64,000 nucleotides of DNA from assembly GCA_963573385.1 (NCBI GenBank), contig CAUYLG010063015.1, positions 1 through 64,000 on the forward strand. The letters are read 5' to 3'. The translations under genes were made by a program, and so were the position numbers. Shown piece by piece: positions 39,257 through 56,799 of the stretch (position 1 is the first letter of the stretch; each line of letters starts with the position of its first letter). Origin of the DNA: Cacajao melanocephalus. Lineage: Eukaryota; Chordata; Mammalia; Primates; Pitheciidae. The notes beneath the pieces are model-generated. The model was not told the origin of the DNA. It saw nothing but the letters and a program-made list of their open reading frames with translations, and did no database searches.

Positions 39257-39429
39257 ATATTTTCTTTTGTTTTTTAAGAGACATTATCTCGCTATGTTGA
39301 TCAGCTGAAGTAAAGATTCACAGGTGCAATTATAGCTCACTGCAGCTTTCAACTCCTGGTCTCCAACAGTCCTCCTGCCTCAGCCTCTGGAGTAGCTGGG
39401 ACTACAGGTGCATGCCACCACACCTGGCA
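39257..39429 (-). mobile_element. Partial Alu / FRAM-like
   Basis: 'ttttttaagagacattatct', 'attatagctcactgcagctt', 'ggagtagctgggactacagg'. One arm only and strongly diverged. Confidence 0.78.
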
Positions 39430-39566
39430 TCACTCATGTTTTAAACAAACTTTATCTTTCCATATACATACATATGTAGGTAAATCATCAAAAAGGGTCC
39501 AAAAGGGTCAATTGCGAATACTGGACTCATCAAGAAAGAAAGTGACAGAAAAAATGGAGAACTGGC

Positions 39567-39597
39567 TGTGTGTGTGTGTGCGTGTGTGTGTGTGTTC
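39567..39597. repeat. (TG)n microsatellite
   Basis: Dinucleotide run with one CG interruption. Confidence 0.9.
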
Positions 39598-39947
39598 CTG
39601 TATTGAGAGTTTCCCAATAAGATATAATCATTAGTAATTTTAAAAATAACTGTTAAATCAAGAGGCTTCATATTCTAAATATTTCAAATACAACTCTGTA
39701 GCATGATTAATCATGTTAGACATTTAAACATTTTTAAATCCACAAATTAAAATTAATGTCCTAGAAACTAACAAATGGTTACTGCTGACACAATACTGCA
39801 CTAAGATTTATTATATATTGTGTCATTACATTTCTAAGAAAACTGAAAATAATTCAGAAGTTCCACTTAAAACTGGCCCCAAAAAACAATCATCTCAGAC
39901 ATAAATAATTTGGAAGAAAGTTGTGCTCTCTTTGCAGAGATACTAGG

Positions 39948-40012
39948 ACTTGGGCATATGGGCATTCGGGTTGGTTCCAGGTCTTTGCTATTATGAACAG
40001 AAGCACTGCAAG
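39948..40012 (-). mobile_element. Short L1 ORF2 fragment
   Basis: 'ggcattcgggttggttccag' and 'gtctttgctattatgaacag' match the antisense end of L1 ORF2. Confidence 0.7.
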
Positions 40013-42627
40013 TTTTAAAGACATTATTTTCAAAGCAAATAAAGTATTCCAATGTCACAAACCAATACTTCATGTTTAAAATATCTGGCTTTTTCAAATC
40101 CAAAGTATTGGATACCTCTGATACCACTGTCTCAAATGACAAATTGTGTGAGACTATCTATATTCAAGGAACAAGATCCAGACATTTGTCAACAAACTTA
40201 CACACCTATCCCCTGTTTAACATCCTTAATTTGTTTTTTTAAAAAAGATACTGTATTTCTGCCTCTTTAGTAGTACCTATCCTTATAAAACAGTAGCATT
40301 AATTAAACAAGGTGGAAAAGGAAATGGATGTCCTGACTATGGGCTTTCTCTTACTTTCTCACATTCTCACATCCTCTTCCCATTCCTTTTTCAGTAATTT
40401 CTTTATTAAATTCGATGGCCAAATACTAATCAGATTTTGTACATAAACACACATGCACACACATATCTAAGCATGTACACAAACTTAACACAGAGAGAAG
40501 ACAAAAGGTTCTATTGGTAACGACAAGTGGTAGAGTTTGTGCTTTCCTCAATAAGGAACCTACTATTCCTTAAGTGGAATAATGAGTTTTGCTGCATAAA
40601 TTAGCCCTTTCATCTTCATACTGCAAATGATTTTTAAAGCTTCTGGGGTAATGTTCTGATCCTTGATCTCAGTTCTGATTAATGAACACATGGTGTATTT
40701 ACTTCGCTGTGTAAGTACTTTTTGTGTATGTTTCAGTATGAATGCTATACACAGAGTAAAAAGTCTAGGAAAAAATAGCATTTTTCTAACAATGCCATAT
40801 GAACATTTGATAAGCAAGTGATTCCACATTTGAGTGCTGGGGTTTAGAGCTAATACCCACTAGGGTATAATGGTGGCTGAATCAGCGTTTCTCCAAGATG
40901 GAATTTTAAGCCAAAGTCAGGAAGCTATGCTCCCTTTTGCTGTGCAGACATGGCAGAGGATCAATCAGCATCTGTGTTCACACTCTCATCTCCATCTCTC
41001 CCTCTCTCCACAGATTTGAACTGGTCCCCAGAAAGAAAAAGACTATGTTCAACTTTACCTGCAAAGATAAGTACAACCTGTTGTCAACATCCAAAATATA
41101 TAATCATACACTATTTACCTTAGCAGTTCTCATTCAGAACAGCAGCCAGACTCTTTTAGATTGGCTTTTAAAATAGGGCAGTAAGAAATTTCTAGCAGCT
41201 AAGTGCATTCAATTTAGAGAAGCTTTAGACAATCTGAAAGGACAGAAATTCCTTAGATTTGACCCCCGAATAAAGGCTTAGTTATTGGCTGGAAAGTGGA
41301 ATGGTGATTGATGGAGAGAAAGGCTTTCCCAGGTCTGGTTCTGCTTTAAATGCAACATTTTTGTCTCATCTTCAATTCTAAAAATGGGGAAACAGCTTAC
41401 CAAAGAATAAACTGTTGTTTGAAAGTTGTAGAACACAATAACTCAAACTTATTTCCTTTTTAGAAATCAGAAAAACAGCCTAAAACCATGAAGTTATCTT
41501 TAAGAACAGAAAGAACACTTATTATATGTTATTACATATTTTTTAAATGCCAAAAAAACTAAAAAGTAGTATGTAATGAATAACATCAAAAGTTGAGGTG
41601 AAAGCTCTTATTAACTACCCTTCTAAGTGGATTTGCCCCAAATTCATTATTACCCTGGGAAATGTGAGAATAACAGACCATCTGGTAACCAGGGCTTAGG
41701 GCTAAAAGGTAAAAGAGATCCCCTTCCTAATGAGGAGATTCCTTTTACCCAGGACACTTTTAAGACAGAGTAGGTTCTGAGCAAGAGCAGGAGGTAAGAA
41801 GCTGTGAAAGCACTAGGCAAATAGGATACAGCAGTCAAATAAGTGGTAAGCCACGGTCCTAAATTGGTTACTACTTGCCCTTTGCCCAATCTTATATGGC
41901 CTGACAGTACACCAGGTGCAAACAGCCTGGGGCAGAGGCACCACAGGTATTGACACCCCGGTAAGCCTATTTGCCTGCTTAGAGACCCATAGCTAACACC
42001 TGCCTTTGAGGCAACATTAGGAGGAGCTGGAATTTCCTAGCACTGTTCTCATTAAACTCTTAAGATACAGTTTACCGGCATGTTTATTTCAAGAGTCTTG
42101 TTCTTTCAAATAAACTATACCTAATGCTAGGAAAAGTAAGCTTCACACATTGTAAAACTCAAAACCATGAACATAAAACACATACACGAAACCACCTGAC
42201 TGCCTGAACCCTCCTAAAAAATCCTGTCTGGTTAACAACCACCACCTGCATATGTTTTTGTTCTCTCCCTAGTCCCTTTACAGTTCTGCAAGCAGCCATT
42301 TAAGTGTGGCAGCTTAACAAGCAAGACTTAACACACACTGGGTGAAAGTAGAAGGAAAACAAAAAAGTTTATGGTCTCAGTAACACAGGCATGCTAAGGA
42401 GGAACTAACACACCAAGAACTGACCCTGGCTATGGTAGATGCAGTTCTGCCCTCAGGAGCTCCAACCCACACTTAATGGGAAGCCTTTTCATCACCTTTT
42501 TAAAAAGCCATGAAATGTGGCACAGGGACTGACAGTGGGGCAGGCGACACCCCTCAATCACCAAGGAAGCTTCTTCCCACAAACACTCTAAGTCACCCTT
42601 AGGGCGAGGCAGAGAAGCCGTTTCTTA
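40013..42627. other. Mostly unrecognised intron DNA
   Basis: No named repeat recognised in 2.6 kb. A good plus-strand acceptor-like sequence ends at 41013 (CCCTCTCTCCACAG) and is followed by an open frame to 41176, but no homology supports an exon. Confidence 0.5.
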
Positions 42628-43148
<521 letters not shown>

Positions 43149-43149
43149 T

Positions 43150-44620
43150 CAGGATGGGTTTAATAGGCTGAGCAGTCAGGTTGAGTGACCAGCTATTTCA
43201 ATTTTCCCTGACTGGCATTTCCTGAGACAGTCTCAAATAAATCAGGATGAGATGGTTACTCTATAATGGCACTGCCAGGGTTCCAGGTCAGCCAGGCTCT
43301 GCCAGGACCTGAGTGGGTAGCAGACAGCAAGTTACTTCATTCATCTCTTTAGGCTGGGTATCTTCATATCTAAAGTGGGAGGTGGAGTAGTATTTTATCT
43401 CTGCCAGTATTTCTCAAAACGTGGTCTTCAGGTCGTCTGTGCCATAAAACAGTGTCTGGCAGTGGTATTGCAAGTTGTGGGGGATGGGTAGAAAGAGTGT
43501 ACCCTAATGGGGAGGAGTATTTTACCACTTCTGTCAATTCTGTGTTTATAACTGGCTTCACATGGTGCCAACAAAGACTAACTTTTAACCAATTTTTAAA
43601 AAATTCTCTATAGCTAATATATCCCCTTACTGCATGTACCCAGAGCAGACCACTCCCACCATTCCCCACTTCAGGACACCACAACCAACTTGTGGATCTC
43701 TGAATGAGTAAGTTTCAATTTCCATTTTCAGTAGAAAGTCTATGACCCTAAATGATGACAATTAAAACAGAGGCAATTTTTGGTCATTTGTCATTATACA
43801 GCATTGTAGTTTCATGTTTGCCTTACTTCCTCATTTAACAGACAACCCACACCAAACGTCCTCTTTCATTACCCTAAGATGTCTCTAACAAAGCCCTAAG
43901 AAATGAGCAGGTTTGTTAAATTATTTACATGGCTAACTACTTACAAATTATATTTAACTATGCAGAGCTGGAGAAGTGCGGATAGTTGACAGCAGGTGCA
44001 AACTCCTTCTGAACTAATTTAGTCAGGCTAGGTTCGCCGCATTCACACCAATGGAAGTTCCAATTTGGGGGTGCAGGTTTATTTCTTTTAAAGAAAAAAG
44101 GATACATACATATATTATTCTCAGTTAATTCTGAGTGTTTCAATTTTCATAAATGTGATTCCAATATCACTAGATTGAATTTCTTTTTTCTTAAGGATCA
44201 AATTAAGATAATCTACTAGGCTTAAATTTCTGAAAGAAATCAATGTGTCTGTCTTGAGGCTGTCCTATTTCTGGGAGGCTCTTATTAGGAAAAATGTTTC
44301 CGAGCTGTCTAAATACTGATGTACACCCTCAGCAAAGTGGATTACGTGAGTGTGCAGTGGACAAAGCCCCATCCTTCACTAGGCTGCTAGAGGTGTTTTC
44401 TGCCGACTACAAGAAGAAGAATCAAAATCTTCTTCAGAGGTAAAAAAGAGAGAGAAGGGGAAACATAATAGGGAAAGTAAAACTGTACACAGACAGCTCT
44501 AACTGGGGAAAATGGGGATCTATACAGGAATGGGGTCTATGGTAAATGTCTACAATGTAAAGGCAAGGCCAGTGAAGTCCTATTTCTGGAAATAAGAGTG
44601 CCAACAAACACTCAGAAAGT
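43150..44620. other. No recognised feature
   Basis: Unique-looking DNA. A weak 'tatttctcaaaacgtggtct' start near 43408 recalls a MER5-like end but does not continue. Confidence 0.45.
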
Positions 44621-44623
44621 GAT

Positions 44624-44641
44624 TGAGAGAGAGAGAGAGAC

Positions 44642-44674
<33 letters not shown>

Positions 44675-44676
44675 AT
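44624..44676. repeat. (GA)n microsatellite
   Basis: GA repeat with two short interruptions. Confidence 0.93.
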
Positions 44677-44699
44677 AAACCTGAAGAACAAGTAATCAC

Positions 44700-44875
44700 T
44701 ACTTCATTGAGCTAGGCATTGCCCTAAACACAATGCATGTATTATCGCATTTAATCCTCACAGCAACCCCATGAGTTTCAGATGAAAACTGAGCTTGCAA
44801 AGGTTAAGTAATTTGCCCGTAAGACCTGTAGCTAGCAGGTGGCAGGACCAAAACACAGCCCAGGTCTTAAGTCAA
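44700..44875 (-). repeat. MIR element
   Basis: 'atcgcatttaatcctcacag', 'aaggttaagtaatttgcccg', 'gtagctagcaggtggcagga' are clear antisense MIR strings. Confidence 0.88.
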
Positions 44876-47733
<2,858 letters not shown>

Positions 47734-48048
47734 CATCTTACCCATTTTGAAGTGCACAGTTCTATGTCATTAAGTACATTCACACTGTTGTGCAACCAAG
47801 ACCACCACCCAGAACTCTTTCCATCTTGCAAAACTCAAACTCTGCATTGCTCTCTACCACCTGGCAACCATCACTCCACTACCTGTGTCTATGAATCTGA
47901 CTACTCTAGGTACCTTACATAAGTAGGATCCTACATTTTTGTGTGTGTGTGTGTGACTGGCTTATTTCACTAAGCATAATGTCTTCAAGGCTCATTCATG
48001 CTGCAGCAGATTTTCCTTTTAAAAGACGAATAATATTCTATCGTATGT

Positions 48049-48410
48049 TGCTATGGTCTGAATGTTTGTATCCCCCCAAAATTCATATTGAAACCTAAAA
48101 ACTAAGTGTGATGGTGTTAAGAGGTGGGGCCTGTGGGAGGTGATTAGGTCACAAGGGCTGAGCCCTCATGAATGGGATTAGTGACCTTAAAGAAGAAGCC
48201 CCAGAGTGACCTTGCCCCTTCCATGATGGGATAATACAGTAAGAAGGTGCCATCTGTGACCCAGAAAGTGGACCCTCACCAGATAGTAAATCTGCTCACA
48301 CCTTGATCTCAGACTTCCCGGCCTCCAAAACTGTGAGCAATGAATTTATTTTGCTTATGAATTATCCAGTCTATGGTATTTTATTGTACCAGCCCAAACA
48401 AATTGAGACA
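48049..48410 (+). mobile_element. Solo LTR, MaLR-type, with exact duplication
   Basis: 362 bases, TG to CA, with 'gaggtggggcctgtgggagg', 'cctcatgaatgggattagtg' and 'cctccaaaactgtgagcaat'. Flanked by TATGT at 48044-48048 and 48411-48415. Confidence 0.9.
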
Positions 48411-48821
48411 TATGTATATGCCACATTTTGTTCATTTGTTCATACATCAATAGACACTTGGGTTGCTTCCACCTTTTGGCTATTGTGAATGATGAACATG
48501 GGTGTACAAATAGATCTTTGAGACCCTGACTGCCAATCTTTTGGGTGTATATCCCTAAAGGTAAAATTGCTTTATCATATGGCAATTCTAATTTTAATTT
48601 TTTGAGGAACCTCTATACTGTTTTCCATCACAATTGCACCATTTTACATTCCCACCAACAGTGCACAACAGATCCAATCCGTCCTCACCCTAGCCAACAC
48701 TTGTTATTCTCTGGGTTTTTTGTTTTGTTTTGATAGCAGCCATCCTAATGGGTATCTCATAGTGGTTTTGATTTGTAGTTCCCAAGTGATTAGTCTGATA
48801 ATCTGATAATAGTAAGTCTTT

Positions 48822-48946
48822 TTTTGTTTGTTTTTTGACATGGGGACTCACTCCGTCGCTTAGACCGGAGTGGCGTGGTACGATCTTGGCTAACTGCAAT
48901 CTCAGCCTCCGAGGCTCAAGCGAGCCTCCCACCTCAGCCTCTCATA
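48822..48946 (-). mobile_element. Partial Alu
   Basis: 'tgacatggggactcactccg' to 'cccacctcagcctctcatac', one arm only. TAAGTC occurs on both sides (48813 and 48948 vicinity), fitting a 5'-truncated insertion. Confidence 0.82.
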
Positions 48947-49264
48947 CTAAGTCATTTTTAAAAGTTCAGAAAGATAGTATTTTTAAATTTAGATAATCTA
49001 TTACAGGGGTAATTTGTTTTTAATTGAGGCTCTACCCCTGTGTTTTCCCTTGTAAAGACCCTTTCATTCTTGATGCCTCAGTCTTCCTCCCAGCCCTTTC
49101 TCTTTGCCTCACTCTCCATAATAAAGTATTAACATCAGTTACTTCATCAATCTCTTGAGCGTATCTTTTCCACTATTTAAAATCTGAGAAGCTTCCTTCC
49201 TGATGATGGTTACTTAGCTTGTGGGGAAGAGTCAGGAGGAAGAAATAAATTTTTAAAAGTATAA

Positions 49265-49593
<329 letters not shown>

Positions 49594-49753
49594 TCAGAAA
49601 AAAGATAAAAACTGCATCTCCTCATCCCCATAGGAAAATATACCTGAATTCACAGAATATGAAGTACCAATTATTAATAAATATTTGTAATAAGTAATAT
49701 AAGAACACACATTATAACAGTAACATTTTTTTTTCAATTCAAAGCAAAAAATA

Positions 49754-50071
<318 letters not shown>

Positions 50072-50079
50072 TGATAATA

Positions 50080-50470
50080 AACTATATTCTGATAAGGAAG
50101 TAAAAACGGGTATAATCTTTCTGGACAACAATTTGGTAACTTGTATTTATCAAAAACACAAAAATATTTATCCTTCTGGGCTCAGAAATGCCACCTCTAG
50201 GAAACATTCCTTCAGAAATCATCAAGAATTAAAAGACTTATGTAAATAAACTGGAAATGGTCTAAATATCCAAGAAAAATATGAACGCTGGTTAAGTAAG
50301 TTATGGTATAACCACAGTGTTAGAATAGTGTATAGTCATTAAAAATACTGTTGAATAGGTTCAATTACACGGAAGGTGTTCAGATTATATCATTAATTGT
50401 CAAAAGGCTAAATATAAAACCATATATATACAATAGGATTTCATGATATTTACTTTAAAGTAGGAGAGCA
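50080..50470 (+). mobile_element. L1M ORF2 remnant
   Basis: 'ctttctggacaacaatttgg', 'atgccacctctaggaaacat', 'taagtaagttatggtataac' follow L1M ORF2. Confidence 0.7.
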
Positions 50471-50489
50471 CCAAAATTATTAGATCAAG

Positions 50490-50690
50490 AAACTTAGTTC
50501 CAAATTCCTACATCACTATTTTAAGCTATATAAAGGTAAGTGTATTTTCTAAAGTCTCAATCCTAAATTTCATCCATAAAATGGGGAAAAATTAGTTTCC
50601 ACCTTACAAGGCCTGGTGGGGATTAAATAAACTAAACCATGTAAAGTCATAAACTCATTAAAGAATAAATAGTAGTTGTTACTACTGTTT
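50490..50690 (+). repeat. MIR element
   Basis: 'catccataaaatggggaaaa', 'ggtggggattaaataaacta' and 'gtaaagtcataaactcatta' follow MIR order. Diverged. Confidence 0.7.
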
Positions 50691-50850
50691 TCAAAATTTT
50701 AAAAGTTGTTCATTAAAAATGGTAGTCAGTCAAATACCAAACAAAATAAATGCTAAGCACCAAGTCACAGCTTCAGACCATGCACCCAATCATCCACAGC
50801 ATGACTAACAAGACAACCCAAAAAGACATTGCAAGAATCAACCTGACTGG

Positions 50851-51139
50851 CTACAGTGACTCACACCTGTAATCCCAGTGCTTTGGGAGGTCAAAATGGG
50901 AAGATCACTTGAGGCCAGGAGTTCAAGACCAGCCTGGACAACAAAGCAAGACCCCATCTCTACCAGAAAAAAAAAATTTTAAGTGGTGGCACCCCCCTGT
51001 AGTCCTAGCTCCTAGGAGGATGAGGCAGGAGCGTTGTTTGAGCCTCAAGGCTGTAATGAGCTAAGGTTATGCCACTGCTTTAAGCCTGGGAAACAGAGCA
51101 AGGCCCTGTCCCAAAAAACAATTAAATAAATAAATAAAA
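50851..51139 (+). mobile_element. Alu (AluJ-like)
   Basis: 'ggctacagtgactcacacct' to a TAAA-rich tail, with AAGAATCA on both sides (50832 and 51138 vicinity). Diverged. Confidence 0.92.
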
Positions 51140-52240
51140 GAATCACCCTTTTGCGTTCAATCATGCCGCAGTATAGGTGTCAATAAAGATTATAGTGTCA
51201 GGAAAGAGAAACAAACAAACAAAAAAGCTTATGAAATCATTTTTTTAAAGTGGCCGGGGGAAGAAACCAAAGAATAAACTCTTAGGAATAAAGATTCTCA
51301 GGGCACTGCTAATATAAAAGGATCACTGTGCTATATGAGGCAACCCTATTTACCTTTAAAAAAAAAAAAGAAAAGAAATGAAAAAATAGTTCCTAAGAAA
51401 CATTAAGCAACACAACTAGTTGCTATCAAACAAAATCTGGAATCCCAGTATTCTGACTCAAAAGTGTTTAAGAAATTAACTCATCAAAAGAAGATAAGAG
51501 AGGAAAAAATAAAATTGAGAGTCCTGACCGCATAAGAAATAAATTAAAAAATCTGGTTTCACCTGGTGATAGAGGAAGAAATATAAGTGTATGCAATAAC
51601 ATTTGAAACTTTTAATATATAACATGGGCCTAGATTATAGTGTTCACCAACAAGGTTTAATCAGGTTAGTAAAATACAAGAGGACAGCCTGAGGATGGTG
51701 CAGTGATGTCTGACAAAGCCATGGGACCCGTGTGCTGATGGAAGAAGTTCCCATTTTCCTTCTGTTGCCACCTATCCTTCCCCATCACAGGAAGGCACCA
51801 CTTCTGAAACACCTTACAGACTAGGCATTCAAGAGAAAACTAGCCCTGTCCATAGAGAATTCAGATATTTTCAACAGAGAAGTCATAAGTGAACTCAGGG
51901 TATTAATTTCATAATCCTAGATGACATTAAATCATGTGATAATTTAAAGTTACCTCAGCTACCTCCTCCACTATTCTAAGGCACTGCCCCTTAAGAGGAA
52001 TGTTATGCCTTTTACCCACAAATTAACCTATTACAATCTATTACAAATAACCAAACTACTGCACTGTGTAAATGCAAACCTTTTATTTTACCAGATGAGA
52101 AAACTGTACTAAGTTCTGCAAAGAATGGCAAACCTCTGATTTCAGGTTGTTTTCCAACAAAATATCCACTGTTTTCCAACAAAACATCCATTCAACCTTC
52201 CTATCCCACTCAGAAACTACAGGAAGCTATTTATGTCTGT
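51140..52240. other. No recognised feature
   Basis: AT-rich unique-looking DNA with an A-run near 51359-51370. Confidence 0.5.
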
Positions 52241-52249
52241 AGCCCACTC

Positions 52250-52382
52250 TTTTTTTTTTGAGACAGGGTCTCACTGTGTTGCCCAGGCTGGAGTGCAGCA
52301 GCACCATCACAGCGCAAGCTCACTGCAGCCTCGGCCTCTCTGGGCTCATGTGATCCTCCCGCATAAGCCACCGCACCTGGCC
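52250..52382 (-). mobile_element. Alu with large internal deletion
   Basis: 'gagacagggtctcactgtgt' to 'cctcccg' joins directly to 'cataagccaccgcacctggc', so most of one arm is missing. AGCCCACTCTT flanks both ends (52241-52251 and 52385-52395). Confidence 0.9.
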
Positions 52383-52546
52383 TGAAGCCCACTCTTGCCT
52401 CGCGCACTAGTCTCTGGCAAAGCAGGTGTCCGTAGTTTTAATGTGAATCATGCCATAACACTTAACAAGCTAAATAAGGAACACTTACAGAGTTTAATAT
52501 CCAGCACTGATTGCATGAGAAAACCATGGTTGTATGCAAGTTCTCA

Positions 52547-52612
52547 AACACTCTTTTAAAATACATCAGATCACAGCGTTCTTAAATACTCTTTTAAAAT
52601 ATATCAGATCAG
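52547..52612. repeat. Short tandem duplication
   Basis: 'actcttttaaaatacatcag' and 'actcttttaaaatatatcag' recur about 38 bases apart, each followed by ATCA. Confidence 0.85.
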
Positions 52613-52619
52613 TCTCTTC

Positions 52620-53250
52620 ATTATGAGGTGCACTATAACAACATTTAGGAACAAATTCCTTCAGTGATGAACCTCACCTGACACCTCACTTTTTCCTGGC
52701 AGTCATTCACTCACTACCCACCTTTCGCGGTAAGTACCAGCAACCAGGAACACACTCTCAGACATTCTCTCTCTCTCAGCTGTCCTAGAGGGCATCATCC
52801 AAGGCTGCTGGACAATAAATCTATAAGAAAAAGCCTGCTAGCCAGACATTCCCTCTGACACAACTGAGACCCTATTGTTTCTTGAAGGTTTGGGACAGCA
52901 GATTATTCTTGGACTGAGTGTGAGAAGCCAGACTTTGCTGTCAGCCTCCAGAAAGATGACACTCCTCACATCCTGGCATTTTGAGAACCAAGCTGGCAGG
53001 AATGAGCTTCTCATTCTTACCCAGTCATCACAAAAGATGCCAGGCCTACTCTGGGTTCTACCTAAAGGAAGTCTAAGGAAACGGAGCAATTGCTTTTTCT
53101 GTAGAATCTTTGTTGGTTATTCTGAAATACTGTAACATTTTGGAGCATAAATGGTAACAGCCCAAATGATTCTTTTGACTCAAAACACAACTGAAAAATA
53201 CAAGAAACAAAACCATTGACTACAATATTTCTGTGGGGAAAAAAAAAATC
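52620..53250. other. No recognised feature
   Basis: Unique-looking DNA. Confidence 0.5.
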
Positions 53251-53254
53251 TCTT

Positions 53255-53565
<311 letters not shown>

Positions 53566-53568
<3 letters not shown>

Positions 53569-53695
53569 TATTATAGTAATTATTTATGCCATAAAAAAAA
53601 AAAAAAAAAAAAAATAAAATAAACAAGGATAAAATTTTAAAAAAAAAATTATTATTCTACTAATTATTTCTCCCTCAAAAAAAAAAAAAAAAAAC
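53566..53695. repeat. A-rich repeated tail region
   Basis: Two further A-runs (about 53593-53613 and 53678-53694) each follow a similar AT-rich unit ('agtaattatttatgccat' and 'tactaattatttctccctc'), suggesting duplication of the Alu tail and flank. Confidence 0.65.
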
Positions 53696-53699
53696 AATG

Positions 53700-56600
53700 A
53701 CATTCAGCATGCTTCAAAGTTTCATCAGATAATGATTAGTAATCTTCAAACACAGAAGGTCCACAAGAATTAAAGAATCGGGATGGTGAAAACAACCTTA
53801 AGTTACAAAGGCCATTTGCCTCAACACATAAATGAAACAATAAACAGAGATAAACTAGGAGGCTGCCCCAGTGTAAGTCTGGACTAGAATTTGAGTGTTC
53901 TGATCGCAATCTATACTTTCTGCATCTCTCCTAAATCCACAGCATTAAAGTTACCATTTGTAACAACAGCTCAAAGAATTTTTATTTCTAAACAGAGATT
54001 CAGCACAATTCCCACATTTATAAATACCACAGCAAAACACATTTTTGAAAGACAGAAGAAGTTCCTGAGAATGGCTTACTGAATCTAAACAAGCATTAAA
54101 TCAAGAAAATCATCAAACAGATGACAATGCTACATTATAATTAATAAATAACATTTTTTTCTTTGTGATCAAGTTAATAACATAATGGTATACAATTTTT
54201 ATTCTAAGAGAAACGGCCCAGTTAGGTTTAAAAAAAAACAAAACAACAACAACAACAACAAAACAGATACTTTACTCTGTCAATCAAGTAGTCCCTACAG
54301 TGGTCCTTCTGGTCCTTACCCAGAGTTAAGTATGATATAAAGGCTATGCTAAAAACCATCAAGCTTTGAGATCTTCAAACTCAGTCAAAAGTCATTAACC
54401 TTAGGCTGCTCCACTTTTTACCAACCATGCTGGGCTTCCATATTGCTGTCCATATGCTGTCATAAAGTGACATGTTCTGGCTACCAATGCCTCCACTGTC
54501 AACACCCCAACAGCGGGGATGAACAAAAAGACAGGGCTGTTTAACTGGGCAAAGCCCAATTCAGTCAATTCTTTGATGTTTCCTTTTGTAGAGAGAAATA
54601 CCTAAGACTGAGAAAGCGGCATTCGAATTCACAAATTTAGCCTCAACAAGGACATTACTGACTTCACTTAATGTAAAATAAAGATGTTGGATAATCAGGT
54701 ATTTCTTAGGTATGTTCTCAGCTTTGAAATAAATGACAAAGCATAAGAGGAGAAGAATCTTAAGAGAATTATTCCTATTACAAAAGCATTTCATTCTACA
54801 AAGGGATTCGCAACAGCCTTTTAAAATCGTGTTATACATTATAGAATACTGCAAAGGAAAAAGACGTATATACAATATGCTAGAAAGCAACTGAAAGTGA
54901 GTTGTAGCAGTGATAATATTCAACGGTTCTGTTTTATTGATTCAGGCCCTTGATGGACGCTACTGAGATGAAGGTCATAGGTTGGATCCCAGGCTATGTC
55001 ATTTAGGTTTGAGAAGAAGAGAAACGTGCAGAACTTCTAACTCTAGATACAACTAAATTGTGGATTTTCAGAGAATTGAGAAGGTCTGAATGGTTAAAGA
55101 CAGAGCTGTCACAGGAAGAAACAAAGTAGACAGTATTCCAAAAGTCAGTAGCATTCTATGACTTATGTGCCATATTGGATTATTATTCTGAACATTAACC
55201 ATAAACTTTCACTTTCCATACAGGCCATTAAATCTCTTCTACTTAGATCAATGGCCTGAAGGAAACTGACCAACTCACTACATATCAATATGAGGACATC
55301 TGCTGTGACTGACAATTGAAAGCAGCTCACCCCTTTGTGTAAACTGTTAGTCGAGTCATAGGATTCTGGGGAAAAAATTTAAAAAAGAAAAAATGTTTAG
55401 AAAGAGGAAAAATGAACTTCCAGTTTTCAACTATATTCGCGTTTATCTTTTTAAAGGCAGAGACAATCTAAGTACAAAGCCATCTCCATTCTAATAAATT
55501 AATTTTTTTAAACACAGTGAACAGCCTGGAATCAGCATAGAGAAGGAGGATGTCAGGAAATTTCAGCTTTTTGTGCACAGATCAGGCTTTTGTTCTCCAA
55601 CACATAAGACTGTACATCTCTTTCAAATGCATTAGCTGTCTAAAAGTGAGCCCAGCCAGAATTTAACAGACACAATTTATCAGAATTCAGCAATTGTGTG
55701 TGGATCCCCTACTATGTGCCAACATACAGCAACCTGCTATCCCTGCGTCTGCTTGTTTCTGGAAAGACTGCAAAACAGAGTAAGTTCATATTTTCTGCAA
55801 CCAAACATTTGCTCCAGAGGTAACTCTACACCTGCAAACACACCCACTTTTTCACAGTGAGTCACAGCACTGCATGGGATCAATGACACATCTGTATTAG
55901 ATTCCAATAATTTTAACACAGGTCTTTAAGTCTGTCGCTTTGTGCATGTCAATTTCCGCAGGCCAACAGCTGACTTCGTTTTCAAGCAACAATGTTGTCC
56001 AGTGAAAAATACACCTTCCTGAAACAAAAGATACTTTTTGTTCCCATGAAGCGTTGTTGCCTCTTCTAGCAGCAAATATCTCAAAAGACGCGCTCTGCCA
56101 TCCTCAATAGTGGTTTTCAGGCCAAGAGGAATAGCAAATGAGGTACCAGCAAAAGCTTAAGAAACAAAACCAAGGTGAGTTAAGGGGGGGGAAGAAAGGC
56201 GGAGTGGAAGTAAGAAATGTAATCTAAACTCTATGATCTAAGAAACAGAGCCTTTACTGATGAATTGGGCAGAGGAAGGGGAGGGTACAAGAAAGGGGAA
56301 GACAATCTTTTCTGTTACAAAAACAAAACAAAACAAACGAAAAAACTGTGCTGCTATCCTGGTTTTCTTTCAGTAGCACCCAGAGAATACATGGCAAGCA
56401 CAATCTAGTTTCGTGACGAAAACGGATTCCATGAGAATAACACAAGTTTCTATGTGACACAATGGAGATATCCAACCAAACCGAGGAACTATACAATTAC
56501 ATGACAATTGCTCAAAATTTTAAGAGCGTTCGGGTACCAAAAAAGAAGTTTACGATTATTCGCAGGACACGATTATCAGTTTAATATCACTAATTTGCAG

Positions 56601-56799
56601 GATGTGCACCCGTCCTGTCATATCCTCTTTTAAAGAAACCGCTAACGACCTGAAATGCTATTAGCCCCTGTTTGCCAGGACTGTGGGCCTGACAGTCAGT
56701 GTCACGGATGAAAACCAAACAGCGACCAGAAGTCAGGAAGTGCCTGGCGAATTCTTTTGAAGCACAGACCCTACAATTCCTGTGCCGGAGGGTAAAGAT
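53700..56799. other. Unique-looking intron DNA next to the CpG island
   Basis: Over 3 kb with no named repeat recognised, apart from a (CAA)n run at about 54238-54262 and a short G-run at 56181-56190. A repeat-poor stretch just downstream of a promoter can contain regulatory elements; nothing here proves that. Confidence 0.5.

Noticed and set aside
54561..54923. 120-residue open frame on the minus strand
   Set aside because: AT-rich, with no domain, no homology I recognise and no splice context; likely chance.
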